From Marinimicrobium hydrolyticum (GTDB taxonomy: Bacteria; Pseudomonadota; Gammaproteobacteria; Pseudomonadales; Cellvibrionaceae), in NCBI RefSeq assembly GCF_030848505.1, contig NZ_JAVDDU010000002.1, forward strand, positions 605,777 to 669,776: DNA of 64,000 nt, written 5' to 3'. The translations under genes and the position numbers were made by a program. This document shows, piece after piece, positions 25,272 through 34,011 of the stretch (position 1 is its first letter; the number at the start of each line of letters is the position of its first letter). The notes below the pieces were generated by a model. It did not search any database. It saw only the letters and a list, made by a program, of their open reading frames with translations, and had not been told where the DNA came from.

Positions 25272-25907
25272 TTACTCGTTTTCGGCCCGGATTTTCTCTA
25301 CCAGAAAGTCCACGATGCGCAACATTTCACTGTGGGTTCCCGCCGAGCCTGCCGTTATGCGGTATTTGCCGTCGACCACGATTTCTGGCGTGCCGCGTAT
25401 ACCGTACTGATTGCGTATACGATTGGTGTCGCGTCTCACGATGCGGGTGACACCCATGGATCCATAGGTTTTCAGCGCTTCTTCTCGGTCAGCGCCATAG
25501 CTGGCCAGAAAGTCCGCCCATTGCTCAGGCGTGGTCATCTGTTTGCGCTCTTGATGCACAGCCGTAAAAATGGGCATGTGCACTTCTTCAAAGATTCCCA
25601 GTGCCTTGGCGGTGTGTAAGCCCCGAGCGTAGGCTTCCATTGCCGGAGCCCAGACCGCGTGGGCATGCACGAGCACAACATCATCCTTCTGGCGCTCTTC
25701 CCAAGCACTCACCAGGGGCGCAAAGGTAAAACAATGGCCGCACAGGTATGAAAAGATTTCCACCACTTCGATTTTGTCCGGATCGCTGGTGGGCACGGGT
25801 GTACTCAGTACTTCGTAATGGCGACCAGCCTGGTACTGGGTCGGCGTCTGTTGGGCCATGGCGGCCATAGATAGTGTCAGGACCAACAAGCCCGTCAAAA
25901 TGCGCAT
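25272..25907 (-). CDS. dsbA: Thiol:disulfide interchange protein DsbA
   Basis: A 211-aa periplasmic thiol oxidase that forms disulfide bonds in exported proteins and is recycled by DsbB. A signal peptide covers residues 1-18 (cleavage 'AMA-QQ'). The active site C56-G-H-C59 differs from the usual CPHC by Gly in place of Pro, a variant seen in several Pseudomonas-type DsbA. The cis-proline loop 'GTPEIVV' is present. The second of two close ATG codons is preferred because GGAG lies nine bases before it. It stands next to cytochrome c4, engB and polA as in Pseudomonas. Confidence 0.93.
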   Translation of the reverse strand: MRILTGLLVLTLSMAAMAQQTPTQYQAGRHYEVLSTPVPTSDPDKIEVVEIFSYLCGHCFTFAPLVSAWEERQKDDVVLVHAHAVWAPAMEAYARGLHTAKALGIFEEVHMPIFTAVHQERKQMTTPEQWADFLASYGADREEALKTYGSMGVTRIVRRDTNRIRNQYGIRGTPEIVVDGKYRITAGSAGTHSEMLRIVDFLVEKIRAENE

Positions 25908-26023
25908 AGCGGCTTTCTCCATTTATTCGATGTGTAGTCGAGCGATTAGCCTACCTAAGAGAGTCATGTGGCGGCGGTAGTTCCCACCAAGCTCTTAACA
26001 ATGCCACAGCACACTCTCAACAA

Positions 26024-26045
26024 AAAGGCGACCGAAGTCGCCTTT
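26024..26045 (-). terminator. Intrinsic terminator of the cytochrome c4 gene
   Basis: Perfect nine-base stem closed by a TTCG tetraloop on the minus strand (AAAGGCGAC-TTCG-GTCGCCTTT), followed by T residues. It lies 24 bases after the cytochrome c4 stop codon. Confidence 0.9.
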
Positions 26046-26069
26046 CGAGAATCCGCGAACGGGCGGACC

Positions 26070-26750
26070 TTAGTGCAAGCCACCGATATAGTTGGCCACG
26101 GCATCAATTTCAGCGTCAGTCATGTTGCGCGCGGTCAGGCGCATCATCATAGTGTCGCCGTCGTTGGTGCGCTCGCCAGAGCGGAAGGCCCGCAGCTGAT
26201 CGGCAATGTACTCTGGATGCTGGCCACCCAAACGGGGGAAGCCTGCAGGCGGGTTGCCTGAACCATCGGGCGCATGACAGCCCATGCAGGACGGCACACC
26301 ACTCTCCAGGTTGCCGGCGCGGTAAACCCGCTCACCCAGCTCCAAGGAATCCACGAGCTCACCGGTGTAGATGCGTACTTCTTTTTCCTGAGAACCGGCC
26401 AATTGCATGACCTGCTGGTCATAAAAAGCCGCGATATCGGCCAGATCCTGATCGCTCAGATTTCGCATCATGCCGGTCATTTCAGGCACAGCGCGGCCGG
26501 TGGTGGCTTTCAGCTCTGGATCAGTTTCCCGGTCCCAAGCGCGAATGTCGCGCAATTGCGCAAGCAGGTAGCGCTCACCAAGTCCAGCAATATGGGGGAA
26601 TGCGGAGGAGGGGCTGTTCCCATCAGGGCCGTGGCAGGCGGCGCATATAGCGACTTTCTCTGCACCGGCATCCGGATTACCGGCCAGTGCGGCCTGTGCG
26701 AGAACCAAAAAGCCCAAGGCGGGCAGCAGATGCTTTACTAATTGTTTCAT
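26070..26750 (-). CDS. Cytochrome c4 (di-heme)
   Basis: A 226-aa periplasmic di-heme cytochrome c. A signal peptide (1-23) precedes two class I cytochrome domains, with heme sites C36-A-A-C39-H40 and C155-M-G-C158-H159. Methionine ligands are plausible in each half ('GMMRN' and 'TMMMRLTARN'). Cytochrome c4 carries electrons from the bc1 complex to terminal oxidases, so it is a likely donor to the aa3-type oxidase encoded at 40-44 kb. It is divergent from engB, with about 150 bases between starts. Confidence 0.92.
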   Translation of the reverse strand: MKQLVKHLLPALGFLVLAQAALAGNPDAGAEKVAICAACHGPDGNSPSSAFPHIAGLGERYLLAQLRDIRAWDRETDPELKATTGRAVPEMTGMMRNLSDQDLADIAAFYDQQVMQLAGSQEKEVRIYTGELVDSLELGERVYRAGNLESGVPSCMGCHAPDGSGNPPAGFPRLGGQHPEYIADQLRAFRSGERTNDGDTMMMRLTARNMTDAEIDAVANYIGGLH

Positions 26751-26903
26751 TGGCTAACCTGTAGTCGCGATTATTTTTCGCCCGGTTGGGTCGGTTCGGG
26801 CTACAATCTCCTCCCGGAGCGGCCGGTCATTATCGGTAACCCGAAAACGGCGGCGCCGGGCACCGCGCATTATATTGGATAACACGGCACTTTGCAGGGG
26901 TTT

Positions 26904-27557
26904 ATGGACAGCAAAATCGATTTTCGCCAGGCTTATTTCACCCAGAGCGCTCCCAGCATACGGGAGTGCCCGCCCGAGGGCGGCAGCGAGGTGGCCTTTG
27001 CGGGACGCTCCAATGCGGGTAAATCCAGCGCCATTAATACGCTCACCGACAACGGCAAGCTGGCCCGCACCAGTAAAACGCCCGGTCGCACGCAGCTAAT
27101 CAACTATTTTAACCTCAGCGAGCAACAACGCCTGGTGGATCTACCGGGCTATGGCTACGCAAAGGTTGGGCGAAACATGAAAGAAGCTTGGCAGCGCAAC
27201 CTGTCGGAGTATTTGCATGAGCGCCAGAGCTTGCGGGGGCTGGTGCTCATGATGGACATTCGCCACCCCATGCAGGAATTCGACACCATGATGATAAATT
27301 GGGCGGTCGAAGCGGAAATGCCCGTCCACATCCTGCTTACCAAGGCGGACAAGCTAAAGCGGGGGCCGGCCAACAGTACGCTCATGGCGGTACAAAAACA
27401 GATGCGTGAATCGGGCGTCTCGGATCTGGTCAGCGCTCAGTGTTTCTCCTCTCTGAAGCGAACGGGCGTGGACGAGCTTAAAGCCAAATTGGAAGCCTGG
27501 CTGGCACTGGAAGAACCCAATCAGCCTGAAGATGGTGAGGCGACTACGGAAGCCTAG
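26904..27557 (+). CDS. engB: Ribosome biogenesis GTPase EngB (YsxC/YihA)
   Basis: A 217-aa single-domain TRAFAC GTPase needed for assembly of the large ribosomal subunit. G1 is GRSNAGKSS (34-42), the switch threonine lies in '[11 protein letters not shown]' (59-69), G3 is DLPGYG (79-84) and G4 is 'TKAD'. The ATG was chosen because GGGG lies four bases upstream and the family usually begins there. Neighbouring polA is the standard arrangement in gammaproteobacteria. No T-run terminator follows on the plus strand, although strong minus-strand terminators lie just beyond the stop. Confidence 0.95.
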   Translation: MDSKIDFRQAYFTQSAPSIRECPPEGGSEVAFAGRSNAGKSSAINTLTDNGKLARTSKTPGRTQLINYFNLSEQQRLVDLPGYGYAKVGRNMKEAWQRNLSEYLHERQSLRGLVLMMDIRHPMQEFDTMMINWAVEAEMPVHILLTKADKLKRGPANSTLMAVQKQMRESGVSDLVSAQCFSSLKRTGVDELKAKLEAWLALEEPNQPEDGEATTEA

Positions 27558-27560
27558 GAC

Positions 27561-27592
27561 AAAAAAAACCGGCAACCTGGAGAAGTCGCCGG
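27561..27592 (-). terminator. Minus-strand intrinsic terminator near engB stop
   Basis: CCGGC (27569-27573) pairs with GCCGG (27588-27592), with A-T and C-G pairs further in. On the minus strand it is followed by eight T. It cannot end engB, which runs the other way, and a separate terminator already lies after polA, so it implies another minus-strand transcript. Confidence 0.75.
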
Positions 27593-27599
27593 AGTAAAA

Positions 27600-27623
27600 C
27601 TGGCGCCCTTGGGGTGGCGCCAG
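27600..27623 (-). terminator. Perfect eight-base-pair hairpin inside candidate small RNA 2
   Basis: CTGGCGCC (27600-27607) and GGCGCCAG (27616-27623) are exact reverse complements around an eight-base loop. On the minus strand TTTT follows. It may act as an early terminator or a stability structure within the candidate RNA. Confidence 0.55.
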
Positions 27624-27680
27624 TGAAGCGGAGAAAAAAAGCAAAGTGACTAACACGGGCGTCGCAGCCGGTGTACTTGT

Positions 27681-27707
27681 GTTGAGCCCCGGGGCGGGAG
27701 AAAGTTC
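27681..27707 (-). promoter_or_regulatory. Sigma-E/AlgU-like promoter, second of two
   Basis: On the minus strand the sequence reads GGGAACTT, 16 bases, then TCAAC, close to the envelope-stress sigma consensus GAACTT-N16/17-TCtgA. Predicted transcription start near 27675. Confidence 0.45.
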
Positions 27708-27737
27708 CCAGGCGACGTGTCCTGCTAAATTGCAGAC

Positions 27738-27766
27738 AAAAAAAACCCCAACCAAACTGGTCGGGG
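27738..27766 (-). terminator. Minus-strand intrinsic terminator after polA
   Basis: CCCCAACCA (27746-27754) pairs with TGGTCGGGG (27758-27766), nine pairs including one G-U, closed by a three-base loop and followed on the minus strand by eight T. It would end polA read-through and the first candidate small RNA. Confidence 0.88.
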
Positions 27767-27859
27767 TTGCTGTCGGGGCCGAGCCTATGGCTCAAGCCTC
27801 AATCAGTACCAAGTTACTACTTAGGGGAGAGCTTGCACACACAAAAATTCAATCGCACT
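27738..27859 (-). ncRNA. Candidate Spot 42/ErsA-position small RNA 1
   Basis: Predicted transcript of about 120 nt between polA and engB, on the polA strand. This is the place of Spot 42 in enterics and of ErsA in Pseudomonas; ErsA is also driven by an envelope-stress sigma factor. A sigma-E-like promoter lies directly after the polA stop codon and a strong T8 terminator ends it. A C-rich, probably single-stranded stretch (CTCTCCCC, minus strand of 27823-27830) could pair with ribosome-binding sites. Sequence identity to known RNAs was not established. Confidence 0.55.
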
Positions 27860-27865
27860 AATTCG

Positions 27866-27892
27866 TATGACTCAGCACCCCTACAAAAGTTC
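27866..27892 (-). promoter_or_regulatory. Sigma-E/AlgU-like promoter, first of two
   Basis: On the minus strand GAACTT (27892-27887), 16 bases, then TCATA (27870-27866), close to the sigma-E/AlgU consensus. It begins seven bases after the polA stop codon. Predicted start near 27859. Confidence 0.5.
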
Positions 27893-27898
27893 AGCGCC

Positions 27899-30628
27899 TC
27901 AATGAGCTTCATCCCAATTATTTCCTGACCCTGCCTCCACCAGCAGCGGCACTTTGAGTTCGGCAGCGCCGGACATGCGCTCGACGAGCCCCCGACTAAC
28001 CTCTTCCACTTGCTCCTGCGCCACTTCCAGCACCAGTTCGTCGTGCACCTGCATGACAATTTTGGCATTGAAGTCGCTTTTTTGGAGCCAGCGGTCCACG
28101 TCGATCATGGCGGTTTTGATAATATCGGCGGCGGTACCCTGCATGGGCGCGTTAATGGCGGTTCGCTCCGCGCCCTGACGCAGATTGCCGTTGCGGGCAT
28201 TGATCTCCGGCAGGTACAAACGTCGCCCCATAATGGTTTCCACATAACCCTGCTCATGGGCGCGGGCGCGGGTTTCATCCATATAACGCTGCACACCTGG
28301 GTAGCGCTCAAAATACCGATCAATGTATTGCTGTGCTTCCTGGCGCCCTAAACGAAGCTGACGCGCCAACCCAAAGGCGGACATGCCGTAAATCAATCCA
28401 AAATTGATGGCCTTGGCGCTGCGGCGCATTTCCGGACTCACGGCGTCCAGGTCCACACCAAACACCTCAGCGGCGGTCGCACGGTGTACATCCAACTCCT
28501 GCTCAAAGGCCTGCAGCAGGCCTTTGTCTTCGGACAGGTGCGCCATGATTCGCAGTTCGATCTGGGAGTAATCCGCCGCCACTATGCGGCAACCCTCAGG
28601 CGCCACAAAAGCTTGGCGAATTCGCCGCCCCTCTTCTGTGCGGATGGGAATATTTTGCAGATTTGGATCACTGGAAGACAAACGGCCGGTGGCGGTCACG
28701 GCCTGATGGTAGGAGGTATGGATGCGGCCGGTGGCCGGATTGATCATCAGCGGCAGGCGATCCGTGTAGGTGCTTTTCAATTTACTCAGCCCGCGATACT
28801 CCATCAACACCTTGGGCAATGGGTAATCCAGAGCCAACTCCTGAAGCACTTCTTCTGCGGTGGACGGCGCGCCTTTGGGGGTCTTTTTCAGCACAGGCAA
28901 CTGCAGCTCATCAAACAAAATGGCCCCCAGCTGTTTGGGTGAGCCCAGATTAAAGGGCTGGCCGGCCAGTTCGTGGGCTTGTCGCTCTAAGGCGTCCAGG
29001 CGTTCGGCCAACTCCAGGCTGTGCTCCCCCAAACGCTTGGCATCCACCAGGGCGCCATTGCGTTCTATATTCGCAAGCACCGGCACCAACGGTATTTCCA
29101 GGTCAGTGAATACTTGCTTCAAGGGCCCGATTTGCTCCAGCTCCGGCCATAGGCGTCGGTGCAGTCGCAAGGTGATGTCCGCGTCTTCGGCGGCGTAAGG
29201 GCCGGCCTGATCCAGCTGTATCTGATTGAAGGTCAGTTGTTTTGCGCCCTTGCCGGCGATGGATTCGAAGCTGATGCAACGGTGATCCAAATACTTGAGC
29301 GCCAGGCTGTCCATATCATGGCGACTGGCGGTGGAGTTAAGGACGTAAGACTCCAGCATAGTGTCGTAGACAATACCGCGCAGATTCACACCGTGATTCA
29401 GCAGCACGTTGCGGTCGTACTTAAGGTTCTGCCCCACCTTGGCTTTGGCGGCGTCCTCCAACACCGGCCTCAACGCACCCAACACTTGCTCTTCGGAAAG
29501 CTGCTCCGGCGCGCCCATGTAATCGTGCCCGAAAGGCACGTAGGCGGCGCGCCCCGGCTCTATGGCAAAAGATACCCCCACCACGCGGGCGGCCATGGCA
29601 TTCAAGCTGGTGGTTTCCGTATCAAAAGCAAACAGCTCGGCTTGCTCCAGGGCTTCTACCCAAGCCGCCAAGTCTTTAGCATCGGTTATGACGTCGTATT
29701 GTGTATCGAGCTTTTCCGGTTCTACGGTGGCGGCAGACACGTCCACCTCGTCCCGGTCTGCCAGCTCGTTGACCCAACTTTTGAACTCCATTTCCTGGAA
29801 CAGCTCCAGGAGCGCTTGCGGGTCCTCCTCACCAAGGGTCAGGTCATCCAGGCCCAACTCCAAAGGTACATCGGTTTTGATGGTCGCCAACTGGTAGGAC
29901 AGGTAGGCCTGATCGCGATGCTCTTCCAGCTTTTCGGGCATCTTCTTGGCGCCACGAAAACCCAGCTCGCGCACTGCCTCCAAGTCCGCGTAAATATCAT
30001 CCAAACTGCCCAAGCCCTGTATCAGCGCTTGGGCGGTTTTTTCTCCCACGCCCGGTACCCCAGGAATGTTGTCCGACTTGTCACCCATCAGCGCCAAGTA
30101 ATCAATCATTCGCTCTGGACCGAACCCGTATTTCTCGCCCACCCCGGCTTCATCCAGGTAACTACCGGTCATGGTATTCACCAGTGACACATGGGAGTTG
30201 ACCAGCTGAGCCATATCCTTGTCCCCGGTGGATATAACCATATCCCGCCCGGCTTCGGTGGCCTGCCTAGCCAAGGTGCCAATGACGTCGTCCGCCTCAA
30301 CCCCGTCCACCACCAGCAACGGCAAGCCCATGGCACGCACTATGGCTTTAATGGGCTCCACCTGAGGGCGAAGGTCATCGGGCATGGCCGGGCGCTGGGC
30401 TTTGTATTCGGCAAACAATTCGTCCCGAAAGGTTTTCCCTTTGGCATCAAATACTACCGCCAAGGGGCTCTCCGGGTAATCCTTGATCAACCGGCGCAGC
30501 ATGCTTATGACACCTTTGACCGCGCCCGTGGGCTGGCCCTTGGCGTTGTTGAGGGGCGGAAGTGCGTGGTAGGCACGATAGAGGTAAGAAGATCCATCAA
30601 CCAGGACCAAGGGGGCGACTTGGGTCAT
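27899..30628 (-). CDS. polA: DNA polymerase I
   Basis: A 909-aa family A DNA polymerase for repair and Okazaki-fragment maturation. The 5'-3' exonuclease domain spans about 1-290 (with '[11 protein letters not shown]', '[10 protein letters not shown]' and the helix-hairpin-helix '[10 protein letters not shown]'). The 3'-5' proofreading domain (about 310-500) keeps D336 and E338 of 'DTETTSL', so it should be active. The polymerase domain has motif A '[10 protein letters not shown]', motif B '[14 protein letters not shown]' and motif C 'VHDELVLEV'. Length and order match E. coli Pol I. It converges on engB across the structured gap described above. Confidence 0.97.
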   Translation of the reverse strand: MTQVAPLVLVDGSSYLYRAYHALPPLNNAKGQPTGAVKGVISMLRRLIKDYPESPLAVVFDAKGKTFRDELFAEYKAQRPAMPDDLRPQVEPIKAIVRAMGLPLLVVDGVEADDVIGTLARQATEAGRDMVISTGDKDMAQLVNSHVSLVNTMTGSYLDEAGVGEKYGFGPERMIDYLALMGDKSDNIPGVPGVGEKTAQALIQGLGSLDDIYADLEAVRELGFRGAKKMPEKLEEHRDQAYLSYQLATIKTDVPLELGLDDLTLGEEDPQALLELFQEMEFKSWVNELADRDEVDVSAATVEPEKLDTQYDVITDAKDLAAWVEALEQAELFAFDTETTSLNAMAARVVGVSFAIEPGRAAYVPFGHDYMGAPEQLSEEQVLGALRPVLEDAAKAKVGQNLKYDRNVLLNHGVNLRGIVYDTMLESYVLNSTASRHDMDSLALKYLDHRCISFESIAGKGAKQLTFNQIQLDQAGPYAAEDADITLRLHRRLWPELEQIGPLKQVFTDLEIPLVPVLANIERNGALVDAKRLGEHSLELAERLDALERQAHELAGQPFNLGSPKQLGAILFDELQLPVLKKTPKGAPSTAEEVLQELALDYPLPKVLMEYRGLSKLKSTYTDRLPLMINPATGRIHTSYHQAVTATGRLSSSDPNLQNIPIRTEEGRRIRQAFVAPEGCRIVAADYSQIELRIMAHLSEDKGLLQAFEQELDVHRATAAEVFGVDLDAVSPEMRRSAKAINFGLIYGMSAFGLARQLRLGRQEAQQYIDRYFERYPGVQRYMDETRARAHEQGYVETIMGRRLYLPEINARNGNLRQGAERTAINAPMQGTAADIIKTAMIDVDRWLQKSDFNAKIVMQVHDELVLEVAQEQVEEVSRGLVERMSGAAELKVPLLVEAGSGNNWDEAH

Positions 30629-30746
30629 GAGTGTTCTCTAGCAAGAATCGGGAAACTGGCCTTTTGCACTGAAAAGGCGCTTGCGAGGGCCAAGGATACC
30701 GCAAATTTGAGCTCGTTAGGCGTGAGGTTCAGTCCACCGCCAAAGT

Positions 30747-30894
30747 GTTACCTAAGAAACGATCTCGATATTGCTTTCACTCAACCCCATAAAACATTGA
30801 ACTGTTTAACAATTTTATTTCATTAGCGTAATAAATGTGCAACACCACTAGACTATATTGGCGACTGTTGTTACCATGGGTAACACAAGGTAAC
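30747..30894. repeat. Four GTTACC/GGTAAC sites in the gap upstream of polA
   Basis: The 340-base gap 30629-30968 contains no gene I can support. It holds GTTACC at 30747-30752, an inverted pair GTTACC-ATG-GGTAAC at 30870-30884, and a further GGTAAC at 30889-30894. A TATATT hexamer at 30854-30859 could be a -10 element just upstream of the paired site. The arrangement looks like an operator for the small exported protein that follows. No regulator is assigned. Confidence 0.4.
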
Positions 30895-30968
30895 AGAACA
30901 TTCACAGGCTGCTCACCACGCCAAAAAGGAGCGGCCTAAAACGGGGAACACCCACGGAGGGTCTCACC

Positions 30969-31247
30969 ATGAGAAAATTTGGCTTTATCGTAGCGACGAT
31001 TTTATTCAGCAGTAATGTATTCGCCGAGGGCGCAATTTCTATTCCTCAGCCCAGCCTAGCGATCGCGGTGGCCGAAACTGGCGCCGCTTTAGATCGCCCG
31101 GCTCTGGAGCTTCCCGGAATGGAGTCCCTGGCTCACCAGGAAGAGCGTTTTGCAGAGAGCGCCCGTCGGCTCAATGAGGAAATTAGCAATCGTGTAGAAC
31201 AGCGGTTGCAGGAAAAACTGGAGCAGCAACTCAACTTGGAGTTTTAG
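30969..31247 (+). CDS. Small exported protein, 92 aa
   Basis: A signal peptide covers residues 1-19 (cleavage 'VFA-EG'). The mature part has a Pro/Ala-rich first half and a Glu/Gln/Leu-rich C-terminal half (55-92) likely to form a helix or coiled coil. GGAGG lies about nine bases before the ATG, and a strong intrinsic terminator follows. No family was recognised. It is a single-gene transcript between polA and the zinc-uptake genes, with a group of repeated hexamers upstream that may be its control region. The role is unknown, probably periplasmic. Confidence 0.75.
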   Translation: MRKFGFIVATILFSSNVFAEGAISIPQPSLAIAVAETGAALDRPALELPGMESLAHQEERFAESARRLNEEISNRVEQRLQEKLEQQLNLEF

Positions 31248-31290
31248 GCGTCAACCCCCTAAAACTTTTGACCCCACTTCTCCTTTGCTT

Positions 31291-31321
31291 AGCCCCGCCG
31301 GGATTCCCGCGGGGCTTTTTT
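31291..31321 (+). terminator. Intrinsic terminator of the small exported protein gene
   Basis: AGCCCCGC (31291-31298) pairs with GCGGGGCT (31309-31316), followed on the plus strand by six T. It lies 44 bases after the stop codon. Confidence 0.92.
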
Positions 31322-31520
31322 GTGGTATTCAGGTGGAATTTGGCGCCCCTATTCCTTAAGTGAATAACCGCCAAACGGCTTTTGGTAAGCGCGTCACAAA
31401 ACTATGCATTTAATGCACTTTTCTCTGTGCTTTTGCACCCAGTCTCTATACTGAACAGGCACAAAGTAGAAAAACTTAACCCAAACACCCTTTCGTCAAG
31501 GTCGACTTTGAGGACACTGC

Positions 31521-31805
31521 GTGAACATTCCCATCTTCTCCCAAGCGGCAATCTTTCGTTTGCAGCAACTGGCCGGCGCCGTACATAAGCACAGCGGGGT
31601 ACGCCACAAGTTGTCCGAGCCAAACAACCTGTTGATGCTCTTGCGCTACGCCTCTCAGGCGCCTACGCCCGGCATTGCAATGCAATATCAAGCGTTTATA
31701 CGCATCCTGAACCGGACCGAAAAAAGTTCTTTGCAAGCCCGCGGCGTACCGTTGGTGGCCTCCATCCCAGCAGAGGCCACAGAGCTAGGGCGCGAGGCAG
31801 TCTAA
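31521..31805 (+). CDS. Conserved-looking hypothetical protein, 94 aa
   Basis: The start is a GTG with GAGG about seven bases before it. The product is mostly helical, with a basic middle (HKHSGVRHK) and no signal peptide or membrane segment. The stop lies 21 bases inside the convergent znuA gene. I do not recognise a family. Position next to the zinc-uptake genes may be chance, as no Zur box precedes it. The 273-base gap before it holds the terminator described above and nothing else I can assign. Confidence 0.55.
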   Translation: MNIPIFSQAAIFRLQQLAGAVHKHSGVRHKLSEPNNLLMLLRYASQAPTPGIAMQYQAFIRILNRTEKSSLQARGVPLVASIPAEATELGREAV

Positions 31806-32684
31806 GAACGATTGGGCCATGGTTTCAATCAGCTCAGGGTAGCTGCTGGATCCCATGCCCAGTGGGTCAAGCTCGCCTACCTTTAAGTCCAGGTTTCGCG
31901 CCAGTTCGGCAGCCGCCCGAGTGTCATAATAGGGCTCTACGAACAGGCAATGCGCATCCGTCAGGCGCTGGCGCAGCTGATGCATATGCCGAGCGCCAGG
32001 TCGCTGCTCGGGGCCGAAGGTGACGTAGCCTATCTGCTTCAAATCGTAGCGTTTGACAAAGTGGGTGTAACCTTCGTGATAGACGGCAAAACCCCGGCCA
32101 GACACGGGCTGCAAGCGCCGCTGCAGCTCCTCATCCAATTGATACAATTTTTCCGTCAAACGCTGGGCATTGGCCTGGTACTGACTGGCCCCTTTCGGGT
32201 CCAGCTTGGCTAAGCGTGCCGCGAGCGCCTCGGCAATGATCGCGCCGTTGCGAGGGTCCAGCCAAATGTGTGGGTCGCGCTCGTGAAAGTGATCACCGTG
32301 ATGAACGCCCGCAGCCTCACCGCTTGGCCAGTGAAGCCCTTCCAGCTCTTGCGCTTCGAGAATACGTTCTAGCGGCAAATTGGCCAAAGGGCGCACCAGG
32401 AAGGTTTCCATCTCCGGCCCCACCCAAAGGACAAGGTCCGCAGCCCTCAGGCGCCGAATATCCGAAACACGCATAGCATAGTCGTGAGGTGAGGCCGAAC
32501 CTTCCAGTAGGCTGGTTACCTCACCTGTGCCGCCCATGACTTCTTGGGCAATTAGCTTTAACGGCTTAATGCTGACCAACACCTGAAGTTCGGCGCGAGC
32601 GGGCAGCGCAGAGGCAACCATAATAAGCAGTAATAAGAACGACCGCGCCGCAAAGGACGGGAAACTGAGGCGCGACATAGGCAA
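31785..32684 (-). CDS. znuA: Zinc ABC transporter substrate-binding protein ZnuA
   Basis: A 299-aa cluster A-I metal-binding protein with a signal peptide (1-31). Zinc ligands expected from the family are visible: H67 ('SPHDY'), H139 ('DPHIWLDP'), a later His in 'YHEGYTHF' and an Asp near 'GELDPLG'. The usual His-rich loop is short here (about 128-134). It captures zinc in the periplasm for ZnuB and ZnuC. It is transcribed away from zur-znuC-znuB, and a shared Zur box lies between the two starts. Confidence 0.93.
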   Translation of the reverse strand: MPMSRLSFPSFAARSFLLLLIMVASALPARAELQVLVSIKPLKLIAQEVMGGTGEVTSLLEGSASPHDYAMRVSDIRRLRAADLVLWVGPEMETFLVRPLANLPLERILEAQELEGLHWPSGEAAGVHHGDHFHERDPHIWLDPRNGAIIAEALAARLAKLDPKGASQYQANAQRLTEKLYQLDEELQRRLQPVSGRGFAVYHEGYTHFVKRYDLKQIGYVTFGPEQRPGARHMHQLRQRLTDAHCLFVEPYYDTRAAAELARNLDLKVGELDPLGMGSSSYPELIETMAQSFLDCLAP

Positions 32685-32728
32685 GGAAGTCTCAAGCGGT
32701 TATAGTGAGGCTATACAGTAACATTAGG

Positions 32729-32741
32729 GTTATAGTATAAC
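32729..32741. promoter_or_regulatory. Zur box between znuA and zur
   Basis: GTTAT-AGT-ATAAC, a perfect 5-3-5 inverted repeat, lies 44 bases before znuA and 30 bases before zur. One bound dimer pair could repress both directions. It matches the box before dksA2 at every palindromic position, differing only in the three central bases. Confidence 0.9.
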
Positions 32742-32771
32742 ATTTTAGCCCTGTAGCAGGAACCCCGCTTT

Positions 32772-33263
32772 ATGCCCCAGAAGCCAGTCGCCTTCCACCG
32801 GCACAACCACAGCCACTGCGTTTCGTCCGCACTCGCTGAGGCGCAGGAGCTCTGCACAGAGCGGGGCGCCCGGCTTACGCCGCTCCGCCGCCAGGTACTG
32901 GAGTTGGTGTGGCGAAGCCATCGGCCCCTTGGCGCCTACGCCCTGATGGATCTCTTAGCCGAAGAGTCCACCCGGCGCGTCGCGCCACCAACGGTCTATC
33001 GGGCTTTGGACTTTCTGCTCGAGCAGGGGCTTATTCATCGAATCAATGGCCTTAATGCTTTTGTGGGTTGCCCCACACCGAATGAGCGCCATCAGAGTCA
33101 TTTCCTCCTGTGCCGAAGTTGTGGTGTGGCTAAGGAGATGGAGAGTAACGACCTCAGTACGGTTATCCGAAAAACGGCGGAAGTTGACGGCTTTTTAGTG
33201 GAAAGCGACTCGCTGGAAGTCAACGGTCTTTGTCCTAGCTGCCGGAGTAGTGATGGTGCCTGA
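32772..33263 (+). CDS. zur: Zinc uptake regulator Zur (Fur family)
   Basis: A 163-aa Fur-family repressor. The winged helix covers about 25-95 with recognition helix '[12 protein letters not shown]' (71-82). The dimer domain has structural zinc cysteines C114/C117 ('CRSC') and C154/C157 ('CPSC') and regulatory-site candidates C100, H107 and H110. With zinc bound it should repress at GTTAT-N3-ATAAC boxes, two of which lie in this window, including one in its own promoter. A His-rich N-terminus (8-15) is unusual but common in some Pseudomonas Zur. Overlap with znuC indicates one transcript. Confidence 0.93.
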   Translation: MPQKPVAFHRHNHSHCVSSALAEAQELCTERGARLTPLRRQVLELVWRSHRPLGAYALMDLLAEESTRRVAPPTVYRALDFLLEQGLIHRINGLNAFVGCPTPNERHQSHFLLCRSCGVAKEMESNDLSTVIRKTAEVDGFLVESDSLEVNGLCPSCRSSDGA

Positions 33264-34011
33264 GCTTTTGATTCGCGGCCAGGGCCTGGGCGTGAAACGA
33301 GGCGGAAGGGATATCCTCAAAGATGCCGATCTGACTCTCGAAGTCGGGAAAATCGTCACCTTGATAGGTCCCAACGGCGCGGGCAAAACCACGCTGGTGC
33401 GGACCATTTTGGGCCTGATGAAACCTGATAGCGGTAGCCTTCAGCGCAAGCCCGGCCTCCGTATTGGCTATATGCCACAAAAAATGCACGTCGATCCCAG
33501 CCTTCCCTTATCGGTCGAGCGCTTTTTAACGCTCGGCGGGAAGCCTCGCTTAGCGCTGCCCGAAGTCTTGGCGCTTACCGGAATTGAGCACTTGCACCGC
33601 GCCCGGCTGCAAAACCTGTCGGGCGGAGAAACCCAAAGGGTGCTATTGGCCAGAGCTCTGTTGCGTGACCCCGACTTGCTGGTTCTGGATGAGCCCGTGC
33701 AGGGCGTGGACGTCAGGGGTCAAGCCGCACTCTACGATCTGATTAACGACATTCGCCATAAACAAGGCTGCGGGGTGCTGCTGGTTTCTCACGATTTGCA
33801 TCTGGTTATGGCCAATACCGACACGGTGGTGTGCCTCAACCAACATGTCTGCTGCCAAGGTCACCCGGAGGAAGTGACCTCCGACCCCGCGTATCTGGCA
33901 TTGTTTGGCGGTACGCTTGAGCCGCAAGTGGCCCTGTACACACACCATCATGACCACCATCACGACGCCCACGGCGATATCGTCCCCGAGGACACACGCC
34001 CCGATGCCTGA
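33253..34011 (+). CDS. znuC: Zinc ABC transporter ATPase ZnuC
   Basis: A 252-aa ATPase with Walker A at 39-47 (GPNGAGKTT), signature 'LSGGETQR', Walker B '[12 protein letters not shown]' and switch His in 'LLVSHDLH'. The C-terminus carries a His/Asp-rich tail ('[12 protein letters not shown]'), typical of ZnuC and likely to sense or bind zinc. The ATG is preceded by GGAG; a GTG one codon upstream is also possible. The start lies inside the end of zur and the stop overlaps znuB by eight bases, so zur-znuC-znuB form one coupled unit. Confidence 0.94.
   Translation: MVPELLIRGQGLGVKRGGRDILKDADLTLEVGKIVTLIGPNGAGKTTLVRTILGLMKPDSGSLQRKPGLRIGYMPQKMHVDPSLPLSVERFLTLGGKPRLALPEVLALTGIEHLHRARLQNLSGGETQRVLLARALLRDPDLLVLDEPVQGVDVRGQAALYDLINDIRHKQGCGVLLVSHDLHLVMANTDTVVCLNQHVCCQGHPEEVTSDPAYLALFGGTLEPQVALYTHHHDHHHDAHGDIVPEDTRPDA

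Larger units (their letters stand above)
27561..27675 (-). ncRNA. Candidate small RNA 2, downstream of the polA-proximal candidate
   Basis: Predicted transcript of about 115 nt. It would start near 27675, after a sigma-E-like promoter, and end at the T8 terminator. It includes a strong hairpin at 27600-27623 (CTGGCGCC arms, eight-base loop) whose minus-strand side is followed by TTTT, so a shorter form of about 80 nt is possible. No ORF with a ribosome-binding site was seen. Existence rests on promoter and terminator patterns only. Confidence 0.4.

Noticed and set aside
27646..27861. Plus-strand 71-codon ORF between engB and polA
   Set aside because: It lies across two minus-strand terminator structures, has no ribosome-binding site, and its composition is not protein-like.
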